Assembly (NCBI RefSeq): GCF_019740355.2
Contig: NZ_CP091819.1
Span: 558,001-622,000 of the forward strand
From: Paracrocinitomix mangrovi
GTDB lineage: Bacteria > Bacteroidota > Bacteroidia > Flavobacteriales_D > Crocinitomicaceae
DNA: 64,000 nucleotides
Direction of reading: 5' to 3'
The notes under the pieces: model-generated
Database searches by the model: none
What the model was told of the DNA's origin: nothing
The model's input: only the letters and a program-made list of their open reading frames with translations
Position numbers and translations under genes: made by a program
In this document: positions 23,257 through 32,627 of the stretch, one piece after another
How positions within the stretch are numbered: the stretch's first letter is position 1
How the letters are laid out: each line of letters starts with the position of its first letter

Positions 23257-25407
23257 ATGAAAAAAATCGCACTTTTTTTATTGATTTTTGTTACCACATT
23301 TGCGCACGCGGATGAGGGTATGTTTATGCCATTCATGTTGAAGAACAACTATAAAGACATGAAAGCGGCAGGTCTTGAATTATCTTACAAAAAGATCTAT
23401 AATGAGAAAAAACCATCTGTAAAAGATGCGATTGTACAAATGGGTGGATTTTGTACTGCAGAAATTATTTCACCTAAAGGTTTGATGTTAACTAACCACC
23501 ACTGTGGTTATGATGCAATCAGAGAACATTCAACTCCTGAAAATGATATTTTAACTAATGGATTTTTTGCCATGAATTATGGTGAAGAAAAGCCAGTTCC
23601 GGGTTTAACTGCAACCGTAATTGTTAGAATGGAAGATGTTACAGATCAGATCAAGGGATTGTTGAAAAACAACATGGATGCTGACACAAGAAAAAAGATC
23701 ATTAAAGACAAAGCAAAAGAAATTGCTGAAAAAGCAGTTGACGGAACGCACTACTCTGCTTATGTTGAAGAATTTTATGGCGGAAATGAATTCTATTTAA
23801 TTGTAGAAGAAACTTTTAAAGATGTTCGTTTAGTTGGTGCTCCACCTGAAGCTATCGGAAAATATGGAGGAGACACAGATAACTGGATGTGGACCAGACA
23901 CACTGGTGACTTTTCAATGTTTAGAATTTATGCAGGAAAAGACAACAAACCTGCTGAGTTTTCAATGGACAACCAACCTTACAAACCTAAACATCACTTA
24001 CCAATCAATATCGGAGGAGTTGAAGAAGGAGATTTTTCATTCATTATGGGGTTCCCTGGTTCTACTGATAGATTTTTAACTTCTTATGGAGTTGAAATGG
24101 CAGTGGAAAAGGACCAACCGAGTAGAGTAAAAATTAGAGGAAAGAAATTAGAGTTGATGAAAAATCAAATGAATCAATCTACAGAGGTTCGTTTGAAATA
24201 CGCTTCAACTTATGCACAGGTTAGTAACTACTGGAAATACTTTATTGGACAAACTGAGCAATTGCAGAAAAATGATGTTTTGAGCAAGAAAAAAGAATTG
24301 GAAAAACAATTCACTGCTTGGATCAATGAAAAACCTGAAGACAGGGCCAAATATCAAGATGTATTAAAAAATATTGAGGATGCATATAAAGTTTTAACTG
24401 AAACTAATCCAACAACTGTATATTTCTTTGAATCTATCTATTCTGTTGGTTTAAACAGGTTTATGATTTCTCATTACAGACTTTACAAAATGCTTCAAAT
24501 GCAAGCAGAAGATGAGGATTTTGATGAAAGTCAAATAGAAAAAATGACAACTGCTTTAGCTCAACAAGCTGAACATCAATGGGAGACTTTTGATTATAAT
24601 ACTGAAGTTAATCTTGTAGGAAACATGTTGGATATGTATTATCAAGATGTACCACATGATCAGCATACGAAATTGCTTGATTCTGCTGCTCTGGTTAAAG
24701 GAGGCTTCATGGATTTAACTAAGTTTCATTTAAAAAACTCCGTATTTACTGATAAAAATAGATATGAAGAGTTCTTGAAGAATCCAACATTATCTGTTTT
24801 AGAGACAGACTTGATTTTCTTAATCAATATTGACCTTTTGGATAACTTCAGAAAGATAAATTACGGAACTGAAGTTAATGAGGCAAATGAAATTCTTGAT
24901 AATGCCAACAGATTATTCATTGAAGCCATCAGAGAAATGAATCCTGACAAACAATGGTATCCAAATGCCAACTTTACTTTGAGATTGACTTATGGAAATA
25001 TACTCCCATACTCAGCTCAGGGAAAAGATTACAAACATTATACAACCATTGAAGGTTTGATGGCAAAAGAAGATCCTAACAATCCTGAATTCACTGTTCC
25101 TGCAAGACTTAAGGAATTGTATGAAAAGAAAGATTACGGAAGATATGGACAAGACGGAACATTGTGGATCAACTTTTTATCAAATAATGACATTACAGGA
25201 GGAAACTCAGGTTCGCCAATCATGAATAGCAAAGGTGAATTAATTGGATGTGCTTTTGACGGAAACTGGGAAGCAATGAGCGGTGATATTTTCTTTGAAA
25301 AAGACTTTCAAAGAACTATTTCATGCGACATCAGATACATCTTGTTTATTGTGGACAAGTATGCTGGAGCGACACACCTTATTGACGAAATGACAATTGT
25401 AGAATAA
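23257..25407 (+). CDS. S46-family dipeptidyl-peptidase, DPP7-type
   Basis: A 716-residue periplasmic peptidase with signal peptide (MKKIALFLLIFVTTFAHA). The chymotrypsin-like catalytic parts are visible: TNHHCGYD with the His at 81/82, and GGNSGSP with nucleophile Ser651. Residue 669, 18 after the serine, is Gly in AFDGNWEAMSGD. In this family Gly at that position goes with DPP7-like preference for hydrophobic P1 residues and Arg with DPP11 acidic preference, so DPP7-like specificity is inferred. It removes dipeptides from N-termini of imported oligopeptides. Length is normal for the family. Confidence 0.92.
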   Translation: MKKIALFLLIFVTTFAHADEGMFMPFMLKNNYKDMKAAGLELSYKKIYNEKKPSVKDAIVQMGGFCTAEIISPKGLMLTNHHCGYDAIREHSTPENDILTNGFFAMNYGEEKPVPGLTATVIVRMEDVTDQIKGLLKNNMDADTRKKIIKDKAKEIAEKAVDGTHYSAYVEEFYGGNEFYLIVEETFKDVRLVGAPPEAIGKYGGDTDNWMWTRHTGDFSMFRIYAGKDNKPAEFSMDNQPYKPKHHLPINIGGVEEGDFSFIMGFPGSTDRFLTSYGVEMAVEKDQPSRVKIRGKKLELMKNQMNQSTEVRLKYASTYAQVSNYWKYFIGQTEQLQKNDVLSKKKELEKQFTAWINEKPEDRAKYQDVLKNIEDAYKVLTETNPTTVYFFESIYSVGLNRFMISHYRLYKMLQMQAEDEDFDESQIEKMTTALAQQAEHQWETFDYNTEVNLVGNMLDMYYQDVPHDQHTKLLDSAALVKGGFMDLTKFHLKNSVFTDKNRYEEFLKNPTLSVLETDLIFLINIDLLDNFRKINYGTEVNEANEILDNANRLFIEAIREMNPDKQWYPNANFTLRLTYGNILPYSAQGKDYKHYTTIEGLMAKEDPNNPEFTVPARLKELYEKKDYGRYGQDGTLWINFLSNNDITGGNSGSPIMNSKGELIGCAFDGNWEAMSGDIFFEKDFQRTISCDIRYILFIVDKYAGATHLIDEMTIVE

Positions 25408-25923
25408 TTAATTGATTCGTTTCATCATCACGTTTTCAAATGCAGATTTGTTAATCCAATTCTGCTCATAAACCTGATCAATAATTTTTTCGATACGCGG
25501 ATTACAACTAGCTTGTAATCCGTTTTTATCTATATAATCTACTGCTTCTTCAAAAGATTTGAGCATACTTTTATAAAACGCATCTTGATTAATTGTTGTT
25601 TCTGCCGTAAAAGCCAGTACTATTTCAACATTGTAAAGCATTATATCTGCAATTAATATGGGTTCCATTCCCAGCTTTACAAACTCTTTGATGAATTTTT
25701 GAGCTACTGATCTACGCTTCTTGGCTTTTCTGTTGGAAGGTGGAAAATACTCTTTACCTATTTTGAATTTCGCTTCCTCTACCCTCTTGTTTTCATTGGG
25801 ATTAAAGACAAAGTCATAAAACTCCTTTACCTCTTTCAATCGATCATGTAGTTCAAGAATCTGCTCTTCTAGCTCTTCTTTAGATAATTCTTGTAAATAA
25901 GATTTTAGTTTGCGCTTGCTCAT
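25408..25923 (-). CDS. DUF6155-type protein
   Basis: A 171-residue cytoplasmic protein starting MSKRKLKSYLQELSKEELEEQI. The basic, helical sequence with EFYDFVFNPNENKRVEEAKFKIGKEYFP and KKRRSVAQKFIKEFVKLGMEP is a pattern I associate with DUF6155 of Flavobacteriales. Helix-rich, no catalytic motif visible, function unknown. Its stop abuts that of the S46 peptidase (convergent). The upstream lipoprotein gene ends 18 bases before its start, so co-transcription is possible. Confidence 0.65.
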   Translation of the reverse strand: MSKRKLKSYLQELSKEELEEQILELHDRLKEVKEFYDFVFNPNENKRVEEAKFKIGKEYFPPSNRKAKKRRSVAQKFIKEFVKLGMEPILIADIMLYNVEIVLAFTAETTINQDAFYKSMLKSFEEAVDYIDKNGLQASCNPRIEKIIDQVYEQNWINKSAFENVMMKRIN

Positions 25924-25941
25924 TAAGAACAAAAGTAAAGA

Positions 25942-26919
25942 TTAACATGGACATTCTTCTATACTCCATTGTAGCGTTCTTTTAGATTCGTAGTGTTTAT
26001 CCTGCAATTCAAGAAAAGTTGTAGCTGCGAATTCTCCTGTTAACATTTCAAGAACTCCATCATTGTTTAGATCCACCATACTCATCAAATATTGATTCAT
26101 ATTAGACACCCCAATAAGTTCAAAACTTCTACCCTTTTTGACGTACACGCATCTCACAATTTCATCAATAAATTCACAATCACCTATGATAGCACATTGT
26201 ACTACATAAATAGAATCTTTGCTACCATTAGAGCAAACGTTAGCCGTTGTTTGATAATAATCTACCTCTTTGTTTAGATATTCTTTTTTAAACAGCTTGT
26301 ATTCTGGACCTTTTAAAAAATGATCGATTACTTTATGCCTTTCGATATTATCATAATTGGCAACACTGTTGTAAAAAGACGATTTTGGAATTTGATTTAC
26401 AGATGCAAATGAATAGTATTCTATACCATCATACTTGTTAAGTGGAATCGCATAATAAGGTTGTGATTCTGCCATATCACTGATCATAACAATTTCTTTC
26501 ATTAAGATCTTTTTCTCTTTCCCAGTGTAATCATACAAATAACAGTACTGATTTAACAGCTTCTTCAAATCATTTGACAATGTATCTTCATCCAACTTAT
26601 AAACACTCATTCCAGCTTGATATCCAAAGTATTTTTCTGTCACATTGTTAGATTGTTTCAGCTCATCTTTACTATAATTGGTTTGCTTGATAAATATAAA
26701 TTTACCTCTGGCCACCAATTCGTAATCCAAGCGATAAATAGAGTTGTTTGCCTTCTGATATTCAAGGGCAATTTTTTTTGAATCTAAATTCCTTACAGAT
26801 AAATCACTGCCAACAAATACTATTTCAGATACCGCATTGTCAATATTGTTCACATATTCTTTTTCGCCTGAACAAGATGCAGCTGCAATGAGAATTAAAA
26901 ACAGTTGAATTAAGCGCAT
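25942..26919 (-). CDS. SPII lipoprotein, hypothetical
   Basis: A 325-residue lipoprotein from the start MRLIQLFLILIAAASC; the lipobox AASC is followed by SGEKE. An ATG 60 bases upstream would add a non-signal head and is rejected. Near the C-terminus MVDLNNDGVLEMLTGEF looks like an FG-GAP/VCBS calcium-binding loop. The mature part contains several Cys (CYLYDY, NVCSNGSK, CAIIGDCEFID) and ends ECPC. Family not recognised. Probably on the periplasmic or outer face of the outer membrane. Confidence 0.65.
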   Translation of the reverse strand: MRLIQLFLILIAAASCSGEKEYVNNIDNAVSEIVFVGSDLSVRNLDSKKIALEYQKANNSIYRLDYELVARGKFIFIKQTNYSKDELKQSNNVTEKYFGYQAGMSVYKLDEDTLSNDLKKLLNQYCYLYDYTGKEKKILMKEIVMISDMAESQPYYAIPLNKYDGIEYYSFASVNQIPKSSFYNSVANYDNIERHKVIDHFLKGPEYKLFKKEYLNKEVDYYQTTANVCSNGSKDSIYVVQCAIIGDCEFIDEIVRCVYVKKGRSFELIGVSNMNQYLMSMVDLNNDGVLEMLTGEFAATTFLELQDKHYESKRTLQWSIEECPC

Positions 26920-27043
26920 GATTTTCTTCTTTTGACTAAGCTCCTTTATTTTGATCAAAAATGAAAAACTAAAGAGCACACAAAAAATTCATCTTATTAT
27001 TCGAAGCCAAAACTCAATTATTAGTCATTGGATATGTCTCAAA

Positions 27044-27095
27044 TCAAAAAGAGTTCGATCATTCCATAAATGCTGGAAGAACGAACTCCTTTTAA
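27044..27095 (-). terminator. Rho-independent terminator of the thioesterase operon
   Basis: On the minus strand AAAAGGAGTTCG and CGAACTCTTTTT pair across a loop of about 24 bases, ending in a T run. It lies about 100 bases after the stop at 27198. Confidence 0.6.
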
Positions 27096-27197
27096 AACCA
27101 CATAAATAAATATCTCACTTAATGCAACTAAACAAATAGAAATGCTTTAGTGTATTTACTTGTCTTCATAACGAATGGCTTTATAATTAGTTACAGA

Positions 27198-27755
27198 TTA
27201 TTTATTTGGATATCCGACAATGCATCTTTCTTCATCAATTAGATCAATCATTTCATCCTCAGTAACAGATTTCACTTCAGTGTCAAGCATGGTTGTAATT
27301 TGCTTACGCATACTCTTAAGTATTCGACCATCATAAAACCTTCTAACATCTTGAGGTGTTTCTAAAATTAACTTTGGAACTGTCATCAAGCTACCATCTT
27401 CATTTTTAGCCACCATAGTAAAATAGCAAGAATTAGTATGCTTCTTTTCTCCCGTCTTTGGCTTTAAAGATTCAACTCTAATACCTATAATCATAGAAGA
27501 ATTACCAACATAATTAACAGAAGCTGCTAAACTCACCAGTTCTCCTACTTCAACCGGCTCTTTAAATTCCACTCCATCCACGGAAACTGTGACGCAATAA
27601 GCTCCGGAATGCTTTGAAGCGCAAACGTAAGCCACCTTATCCATTAAAGACAATAAGGTTCCTCCATGCACTTTTCCTGAAAAATTGGCAAATGAAGGTA
27701 TCATTAACTCTGTAATAGTAGTTCTAGAGTAGTCAACGGTTCTGGCTTCTTCCAT
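27198..27755 (-). CDS. Acyl-CoA thioesterase (hotdog fold)
   Basis: A 185-residue cytoplasmic enzyme. The hotdog signature FSGKVHGGTLLSLMDKVAYVCA at about 25-46 holds the conserved GG and catalytic Asp. Strands VEFKEPVEVGELVSLAASVNYVG and SMIIGIRVESLKPKTGEKK follow, as in the BACH/YciA acyl-CoA hydrolases. It hydrolyses acyl-CoA to free fatty acid and CoA; chain-length preference cannot be told. It lies 28 bases after the DUF6495 gene, in the same transcription unit. Confidence 0.88.
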   Translation of the reverse strand: MEEARTVDYSRTTITELMIPSFANFSGKVHGGTLLSLMDKVAYVCASKHSGAYCVTVSVDGVEFKEPVEVGELVSLAASVNYVGNSSMIIGIRVESLKPKTGEKKHTNSCYFTMVAKNEDGSLMTVPKLILETPQDVRRFYDGRILKSMRKQITTMLDTEVKSVTEDEMIDLIDEERCIVGYPNK

Positions 27756-27783
27756 AATAATAAGTTTGAGATGAATTTAATGA

Positions 27784-28248
27784 TTATTCAGATACACTGA
27801 TCATTAACAACTGTTTGTAGAGCGTACCATCCGTTTTTTGAAAACCTTTATTCATCATTTCAAATAGTTCGGCTGTTCTATCCTGCTGGTACTTTTTCTC
27901 CCCTTTATAAAATTCCACTTTTGACATATCTAATGCTGTGATCTGATATTGTGTCAAGTCATAATCCTCATTTATTGATGAAATGGCTACCATAAACATT
28001 TGATTAGGCTGACAATGTACACATTGGATATATTTGGGAGATCTGAACATCAGAAACTCTGTTTCATTGATCACTTTTTCAAATACGAAGTCACTAAATA
28101 TGTCCACCATTTTATCTGCTTTTTCTACATTATCCTTTTTTATCTTTTCCCATTCATTGGCATCTACTCCATTCACAACAAGGAAGTTGATAAATTCATT
28201 TTCAAATATTGAAAGCTCCTCTGCGCTTAATCTTCTGAATTTAGACAT
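27784..28248 (-). CDS. DUF6495-type protein
   Basis: A 154-residue cytoplasmic protein starting MSKFRRLSAEELSIFENEFI; the longer in-frame start at 28317 is unlikely because it lies before the predicted -7 box at 28276. The segments FINFLVVNGVDANEWEKIK and KADKMVDIFSDFVFEKVI match my memory of DUF6495 in Flavobacteriia. A CVHCQPNQM segment contains a CxxC. No known function. It is the first gene of a two-gene operon with the thioesterase. Confidence 0.65.
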   Translation of the reverse strand: MSKFRRLSAEELSIFENEFINFLVVNGVDANEWEKIKKDNVEKADKMVDIFSDFVFEKVINETEFLMFRSPKYIQCVHCQPNQMFMVAISSINEDYDLTQYQITALDMSKVEFYKGEKKYQQDRTAELFEMMNKGFQKTDGTLYKQLLMISVSE

Positions 28249-28275
28249 ATTAAATTCCTTTAAAATTTTAGCTTT

Positions 28276-28308
28276 CAAAGTTAACAGGCATCTCTTTATT
28301 ATTATCAA
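28276..28308 (-). promoter_or_regulatory. Probable promoter of the DUF6495-thioesterase operon
   Basis: On the minus strand TAACTTTG (28283-28276) fits TAnnTTTG, with a TTTG about 21-22 bases upstream. An AAAGGA sequence lies 5' of the ATG at 28248. Confidence 0.45.
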
Positions 28309-28354
28309 ACGAGACAAACGAATTTATCACTACATTCGTTAACACTATAGATTC

Positions 28355-29920
28355 ATGAAGATTAAAAGGTTAATATTCGTTGCTGTAATCATGCTTGCGG
28401 TAGTTTCATGTAAGAAAGAAAAAACTACCTGGGACACAAATTGGTCGGCGCCTTTAGTGCATGGAAACCTAACTATCAATGATTTAGTTCCATCTGATTA
28501 CACCACTACAAATGGGGATAATTATTTATCCATAGTTTATAATGAAACAGCTTATAGCGTTTCTATTGACTCAATTATTCAATTACCTGACACTTCTATT
28601 GTAGAGAGCACAGCATTTGCGTTTCCTTTAGATGTTAATCCGGGATTTATTTGGGCTGATTCAGCTGATCAACCTTGGAACTTAGGTGATATTGAAATTA
28701 AACAGGTTATAGCAAAAGAAGGGACAGTAACGTTTAAGCTTACTTCTGAATGGGGAGGAAAAACTAAAATGACCATGGATTTCCCTAAAATCATTTTAAA
28801 TGGTACTCCTTTTTATCAATCATATTATTTACCGGCAGGTTCTCAAGCAAATCCAACCGTATCTATTGATGCTGTTGATATGTCAGGATATTTAATGGAT
28901 CTAACTGGGGTTTCAGGAGATCTATACAACACATTATCCGGTTTATTTTTAATAGAATCTGATGAAGACACAGCCTCCTTTTCTGTTTCCACCAGTGATT
29001 CTGTTTTTTATGAAATTTCCTTTACAGATGTAGTGGTAGATTATGCCAGGGGTTATTTTGGTCAGCATACATTTTCTGACACCACCTCTATAAAACTTCC
29101 TTTTATGGATGCTGTTTTAAGTGGAGCGGTAGATGTTGATTCAATAGACATGACTGTTTCCATCATGAACGGCTTCAACTTAATTGCGCAGGCTAAGTTG
29201 ACTCAAATGTCAGGTATTAATTCTAAAACAGGAGGCATTACCGATTTATCATTTCCACAATTAGGAAGCAATTTGAATATAAATCCGGCAACTGGAGGGA
29301 TTTATGATTGGCAATACTCTGCTTATCCTATTACTATCAACAATACTAATTCTAACATAGCTGCCTTTATTGAAAATTTACCGGATGAAATACTTTTAGG
29401 ATATGAAGTGATAATTAATCCAAATGGCAATATAACTGCCGGTACAGATGAAAAATTTCCTGGTTCAACATTGGATATTGTTGTTAATGGAGAATTTCCA
29501 TTAGACATTGGTGCCAACCAATTGACTTTAACTGACACTTTTGATATTTCTTACACGGGAAGTGAGAGCTACACCGGAAACAATGCGGAAATAATATTGG
29601 ATTACACAAATAGTTTTCCTTTAGGAGCCGATACTAAATTATATCTATTGGATGACAATAATGTTGTATTAGATAGTGTTGTTGCTGACAATCAATTGAT
29701 TTCAGGAACTTATAATGGAAATAATTATTTGACTACTCCTTACAGTGGTTCAATTCTATTCAACTTAAATAGTCAACATATTTCTTATCTGGAAGAAGCT
29801 AAAAAAATAGCTTTAATCGTAGCCTTTACAACAGATAATGCTCAAAAAGTAAAGATTGATGCCAGCGCTAATCTTGATTTTAATTTAAGATCTAACCTAC
29901 AAATCAGTATCCATTTATGA
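28355..29920 (+). CDS. Large SPII lipoprotein, hypothetical
   Basis: A 521-residue lipoprotein: MKIKRLIFVAVIMLAVVSC with lipobox VVSC, then KKEKTTWDTNWSAPLVHGNLTINDL. Long beta-rich mature region with many FPLDV-, FSVSTSDS- and PLDIGANQLTL-type strands, as in secreted Bacteroidota proteins of repeated beta-sandwich design; the family is not named with certainty. It overlaps the next gene by four bases (ATGA), indicating translational coupling with a predicted outer-membrane barrel. I infer an envelope complex. Confidence 0.75.
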   Translation: MKIKRLIFVAVIMLAVVSCKKEKTTWDTNWSAPLVHGNLTINDLVPSDYTTTNGDNYLSIVYNETAYSVSIDSIIQLPDTSIVESTAFAFPLDVNPGFIWADSADQPWNLGDIEIKQVIAKEGTVTFKLTSEWGGKTKMTMDFPKIILNGTPFYQSYYLPAGSQANPTVSIDAVDMSGYLMDLTGVSGDLYNTLSGLFLIESDEDTASFSVSTSDSVFYEISFTDVVVDYARGYFGQHTFSDTTSIKLPFMDAVLSGAVDVDSIDMTVSIMNGFNLIAQAKLTQMSGINSKTGGITDLSFPQLGSNLNINPATGGIYDWQYSAYPITINNTNSNIAAFIENLPDEILLGYEVIINPNGNITAGTDEKFPGSTLDIVVNGEFPLDIGANQLTLTDTFDISYTGSESYTGNNAEIILDYTNSFPLGADTKLYLLDDNNVVLDSVVADNQLISGTYNGNNYLTTPYSGSILFNLNSQHISYLEEAKKIALIVAFTTDNAQKVKIDASANLDFNLRSNLQISIHL

Positions 29921-31155
29921 GAATAGCATTATTGAGCACTTTTCTTATTGCATTGAACTGCTTTGGACAAGAACCAACTGTTGTTTTTAATGATACTGTA
30001 AATGAAGACAATCTTATCCGGATTAATTCATACAATGCCTACGCTAGTAACAGATTGAATAATGCCTTTATGGATAAATTCATCTTTGGAGGTACTATTG
30101 ATAGTGAATTAAAAGATGCCAATAGAGATCGTTTTAAGAATAGAAACCTGATTGGAGGTGAATTTGAACAGTCTATAGAAAGCTTTACACCAAGTGTTAA
30201 CATGTTTAAAAATGAGTTATTTGGATTAAAAGTTCATTTTTCAGATAACCATTACATGGCTTCGCATATCAGCAAGGATTTATTCAATTTAGCAATGTAT
30301 GGTAATGGAGATTTTGTGGGAGATACCATGAGTCTCACCTACTCAACTGCGCATTATATGCATTATCAAAAAATTGGCTTTGGATTTTATAACAAGCATA
30401 ATTTCTCAAGTATTACGCTTAATTATTTAGCCGGCAGTAAAGCTATTAAAGCTCAAATGAACGAAAGTTGGATCTACACAAGACCTGATGTTGACACAAT
30501 TGATGTTTACAGCAGTGCAAGTATGTTTATGACAGACAGAATGTTCCCGTACTGGGCTTTTCAAGGAAATGGTTTTTCTGTAGACATTAACTACAATTTT
30601 ATATTTGAAGGAAAGGTTAAAAATAGACAGATTATTAATTTCAAAATCAATAATTTAGGAATAATGTTCTGGAACAAAAACACCAATAAATACTTTGTTA
30701 ATACAGATGGTGCTTATTCGGGAATTGATGTAAGTGACTTACTTAATCAAGACACCACAGTCTACAAGAACATTGAGTGGATGGATACACTTGGAGTTAC
30801 TGAATATACTGATGTACATGTAGAAGTAATGCCATTTGAATTGGTAGTTCAAAAAGTACCTGACCACGGTATAGATCAAAAATGGCAGGCTATTTTTGGA
30901 TTTAAAACAATTATGATTCCTAATTATTTCCCATATCTATTTGGAGGGGTTTACTTTAAAGCACGTGAAGACTTTAGCCTTTCATCAAGAGTATCTTATG
31001 GAGGATTTGCAGGATTTAGATGGGGAGTCAACTTTAATTACTGGATAAAAGACAAGGCGTACTTAGCTTTGGGATCATACGATATGATTGGGCTTATTTC
31101 TAAGAACTTTGGATTTGGTAGATCATTAAATTTTTCGTTTCATTTTAAGATCTGA
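29917..31155 (+). CDS. Predicted outer-membrane beta-barrel protein (DUF5723-like)
   Basis: A 412-residue protein with a signal peptide (ends NCFGQ, about 18). The mature chain has many alternating strands (YMHYQKIGFGFYNKHNF, SVDINYNFIFEGK, SGGFAGFRWGVNFNYW-like) and ends LNFSFHFKI, the aromatic-rich terminal strand of an outer-membrane barrel. The layout resembles the DUF5723-type barrels of Bacteroidota; I hold that name loosely. Middle gene of a three-gene operon: four-base overlap upstream, two-base gap downstream. Confidence 0.7.
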   Translation: MRIALLSTFLIALNCFGQEPTVVFNDTVNEDNLIRINSYNAYASNRLNNAFMDKFIFGGTIDSELKDANRDRFKNRNLIGGEFEQSIESFTPSVNMFKNELFGLKVHFSDNHYMASHISKDLFNLAMYGNGDFVGDTMSLTYSTAHYMHYQKIGFGFYNKHNFSSITLNYLAGSKAIKAQMNESWIYTRPDVDTIDVYSSASMFMTDRMFPYWAFQGNGFSVDINYNFIFEGKVKNRQIINFKINNLGIMFWNKNTNKYFVNTDGAYSGIDVSDLLNQDTTVYKNIEWMDTLGVTEYTDVHVEVMPFELVVQKVPDHGIDQKWQAIFGFKTIMIPNYFPYLFGGVYFKAREDFSLSSRVSYGGFAGFRWGVNFNYWIKDKAYLALGSYDMIGLISKNFGFGRSLNFSFHFKI

Positions 31156-31157
31156 GG

Positions 31158-32627
31158 ATGAGGATAGCAACATTGACTATATTTTTAACAATCTTGAGCT
31201 ATAATGGAATTAGCCAGAATATTCATTGGATGAAATCTTTTGGGAATTCAGGTTATGACTTTGGACGAGACATTCTTCAAACCCCTGATACCGGTTATAT
31301 AGCAACAGGTAGCTCAAGCAGTTTTGTTTCGCAAAATGCAGATGCTTTCTTACTTAAGCTAGACTCTTTAGGTAATTTTGAATGGTCTAGAAATTATGGA
31401 GGTAGCGCTACAGAATGGGGTGAATCAATTGTATTAACATCTGAGAATGGTTTCGCTATTGGCGGTTATACTAATTCTTATGGAAGCGGTGGATTTGATT
31501 TTTATTTAGTTAAAACTGATTCCATGGGAACTCCTGTATGGGAACAATATTACGGAGGCAATGATTGGGACAAGTGTTTCGGACTGGCACAACTTCCAGA
31601 TTCCGGCTTTGTAATGGTAGGAGAAACTTTTTCTTTTGGGGCAGGAATGAATGACGGATTTATCCTTAGAACTGACAAAAACGGAGATACACTTTGGACA
31701 AAGGCATTTGGAGGTGTTATGGAAGATTGGTTTAATGGAGTATATGTAGATGGAGACTCAATAGTAGCAGTAGGTCAAACCAATAGTTCAGGGAATGGTG
31801 ATTTTGATGGTTGGATTGTAAAATGTGATTTAAATGGAAACGCTGGATGGGAAGTGGTAACAGGACATCCTGAATTAGATTATTTTAATTCAGTAACAAA
31901 GAACAACAGCACCTATACAATGGGCGGTGCCAGAACAATTAATACCATACATTATTATGATTTCTGGATTTACCAAATTTCAGAGGATGGCCTAACGGAA
32001 ATAGCTGATACTTCTTGGGCGGGAGACCAGGAAGGATACGATATAGTTTATGACATTGTTGTAGAACCAAGCACTAATAACATTTATTATGGTGGAAGTA
32101 CCACTTCTTGGGGTTCTGGTGATGTTAGCACAGGTGTTCCTGAATTTTTTATTAGCAGAGTTGATGCTGGCTATGGCTGGACACCATACTTACAGAATTT
32201 TGGATTAGATGGCTTTGATGAAATTAGAGGGATGGATTATTGTCATGACAATGGAATCATTGCAATAGGAACAACAGAACTTGTATCAACCGGTGGTAAA
32301 AATGTATACATTATTAAAATTGATGAATCAAATTCGTGGAATCAATCTCCAGGTGTTTTTATCAATTCTGTACTTGATCAAATCACCACTTCTACAGAAG
32401 AAATATTACCTCAAGATTTTTCAATTTATCCCGTACCAGTAATTGATCATCTCAAATTCTCACAATTTGTAGAAGATGTAAGGATATATGATACTTCAGG
32501 AAAATTGATGTTATCAAACATGTCAAAAACGCAAGAAGTAACACTTTCTGATTTATCTTCCGGAATGTATATTGTACAGTTCAACTTAGATGGGCAAGTT
32601 TACAGAAAGAAAATAATCAAAGATTAA
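31158..32627 (+). CDS. T9SS-sorted beta-propeller-like repeat protein
   Basis: A 489-residue secreted protein: signal peptide (1-19, ends GISQ), then about six repeats of the form GYxxTGxT...DxxLxKxDxxGNxxWxxxYGG (for example FAIGGYTNSYGSGGFDFYLV, FVMVGETFSFGAGMNDGFIL). These are SBBP/delta-60-like and likely form a propeller. A type A sorting domain begins near residue 420 (IYPVPVIDHLKFS, DLSSGMYIVQF). It is therefore predicted to reach the cell surface through the T9SS. Last gene of the envelope operon; its end overlaps the convergent gene by four bases. Confidence 0.8.
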   Translation: MRIATLTIFLTILSYNGISQNIHWMKSFGNSGYDFGRDILQTPDTGYIATGSSSSFVSQNADAFLLKLDSLGNFEWSRNYGGSATEWGESIVLTSENGFAIGGYTNSYGSGGFDFYLVKTDSMGTPVWEQYYGGNDWDKCFGLAQLPDSGFVMVGETFSFGAGMNDGFILRTDKNGDTLWTKAFGGVMEDWFNGVYVDGDSIVAVGQTNSSGNGDFDGWIVKCDLNGNAGWEVVTGHPELDYFNSVTKNNSTYTMGGARTINTIHYYDFWIYQISEDGLTEIADTSWAGDQEGYDIVYDIVVEPSTNNIYYGGSTTSWGSGDVSTGVPEFFISRVDAGYGWTPYLQNFGLDGFDEIRGMDYCHDNGIIAIGTTELVSTGGKNVYIIKIDESNSWNQSPGVFINSVLDQITTSTEEILPQDFSIYPVPVIDHLKFSQFVEDVRIYDTSGKLMLSNMSKTQEVTLSDLSSGMYIVQFNLDGQVYRKKIIKD

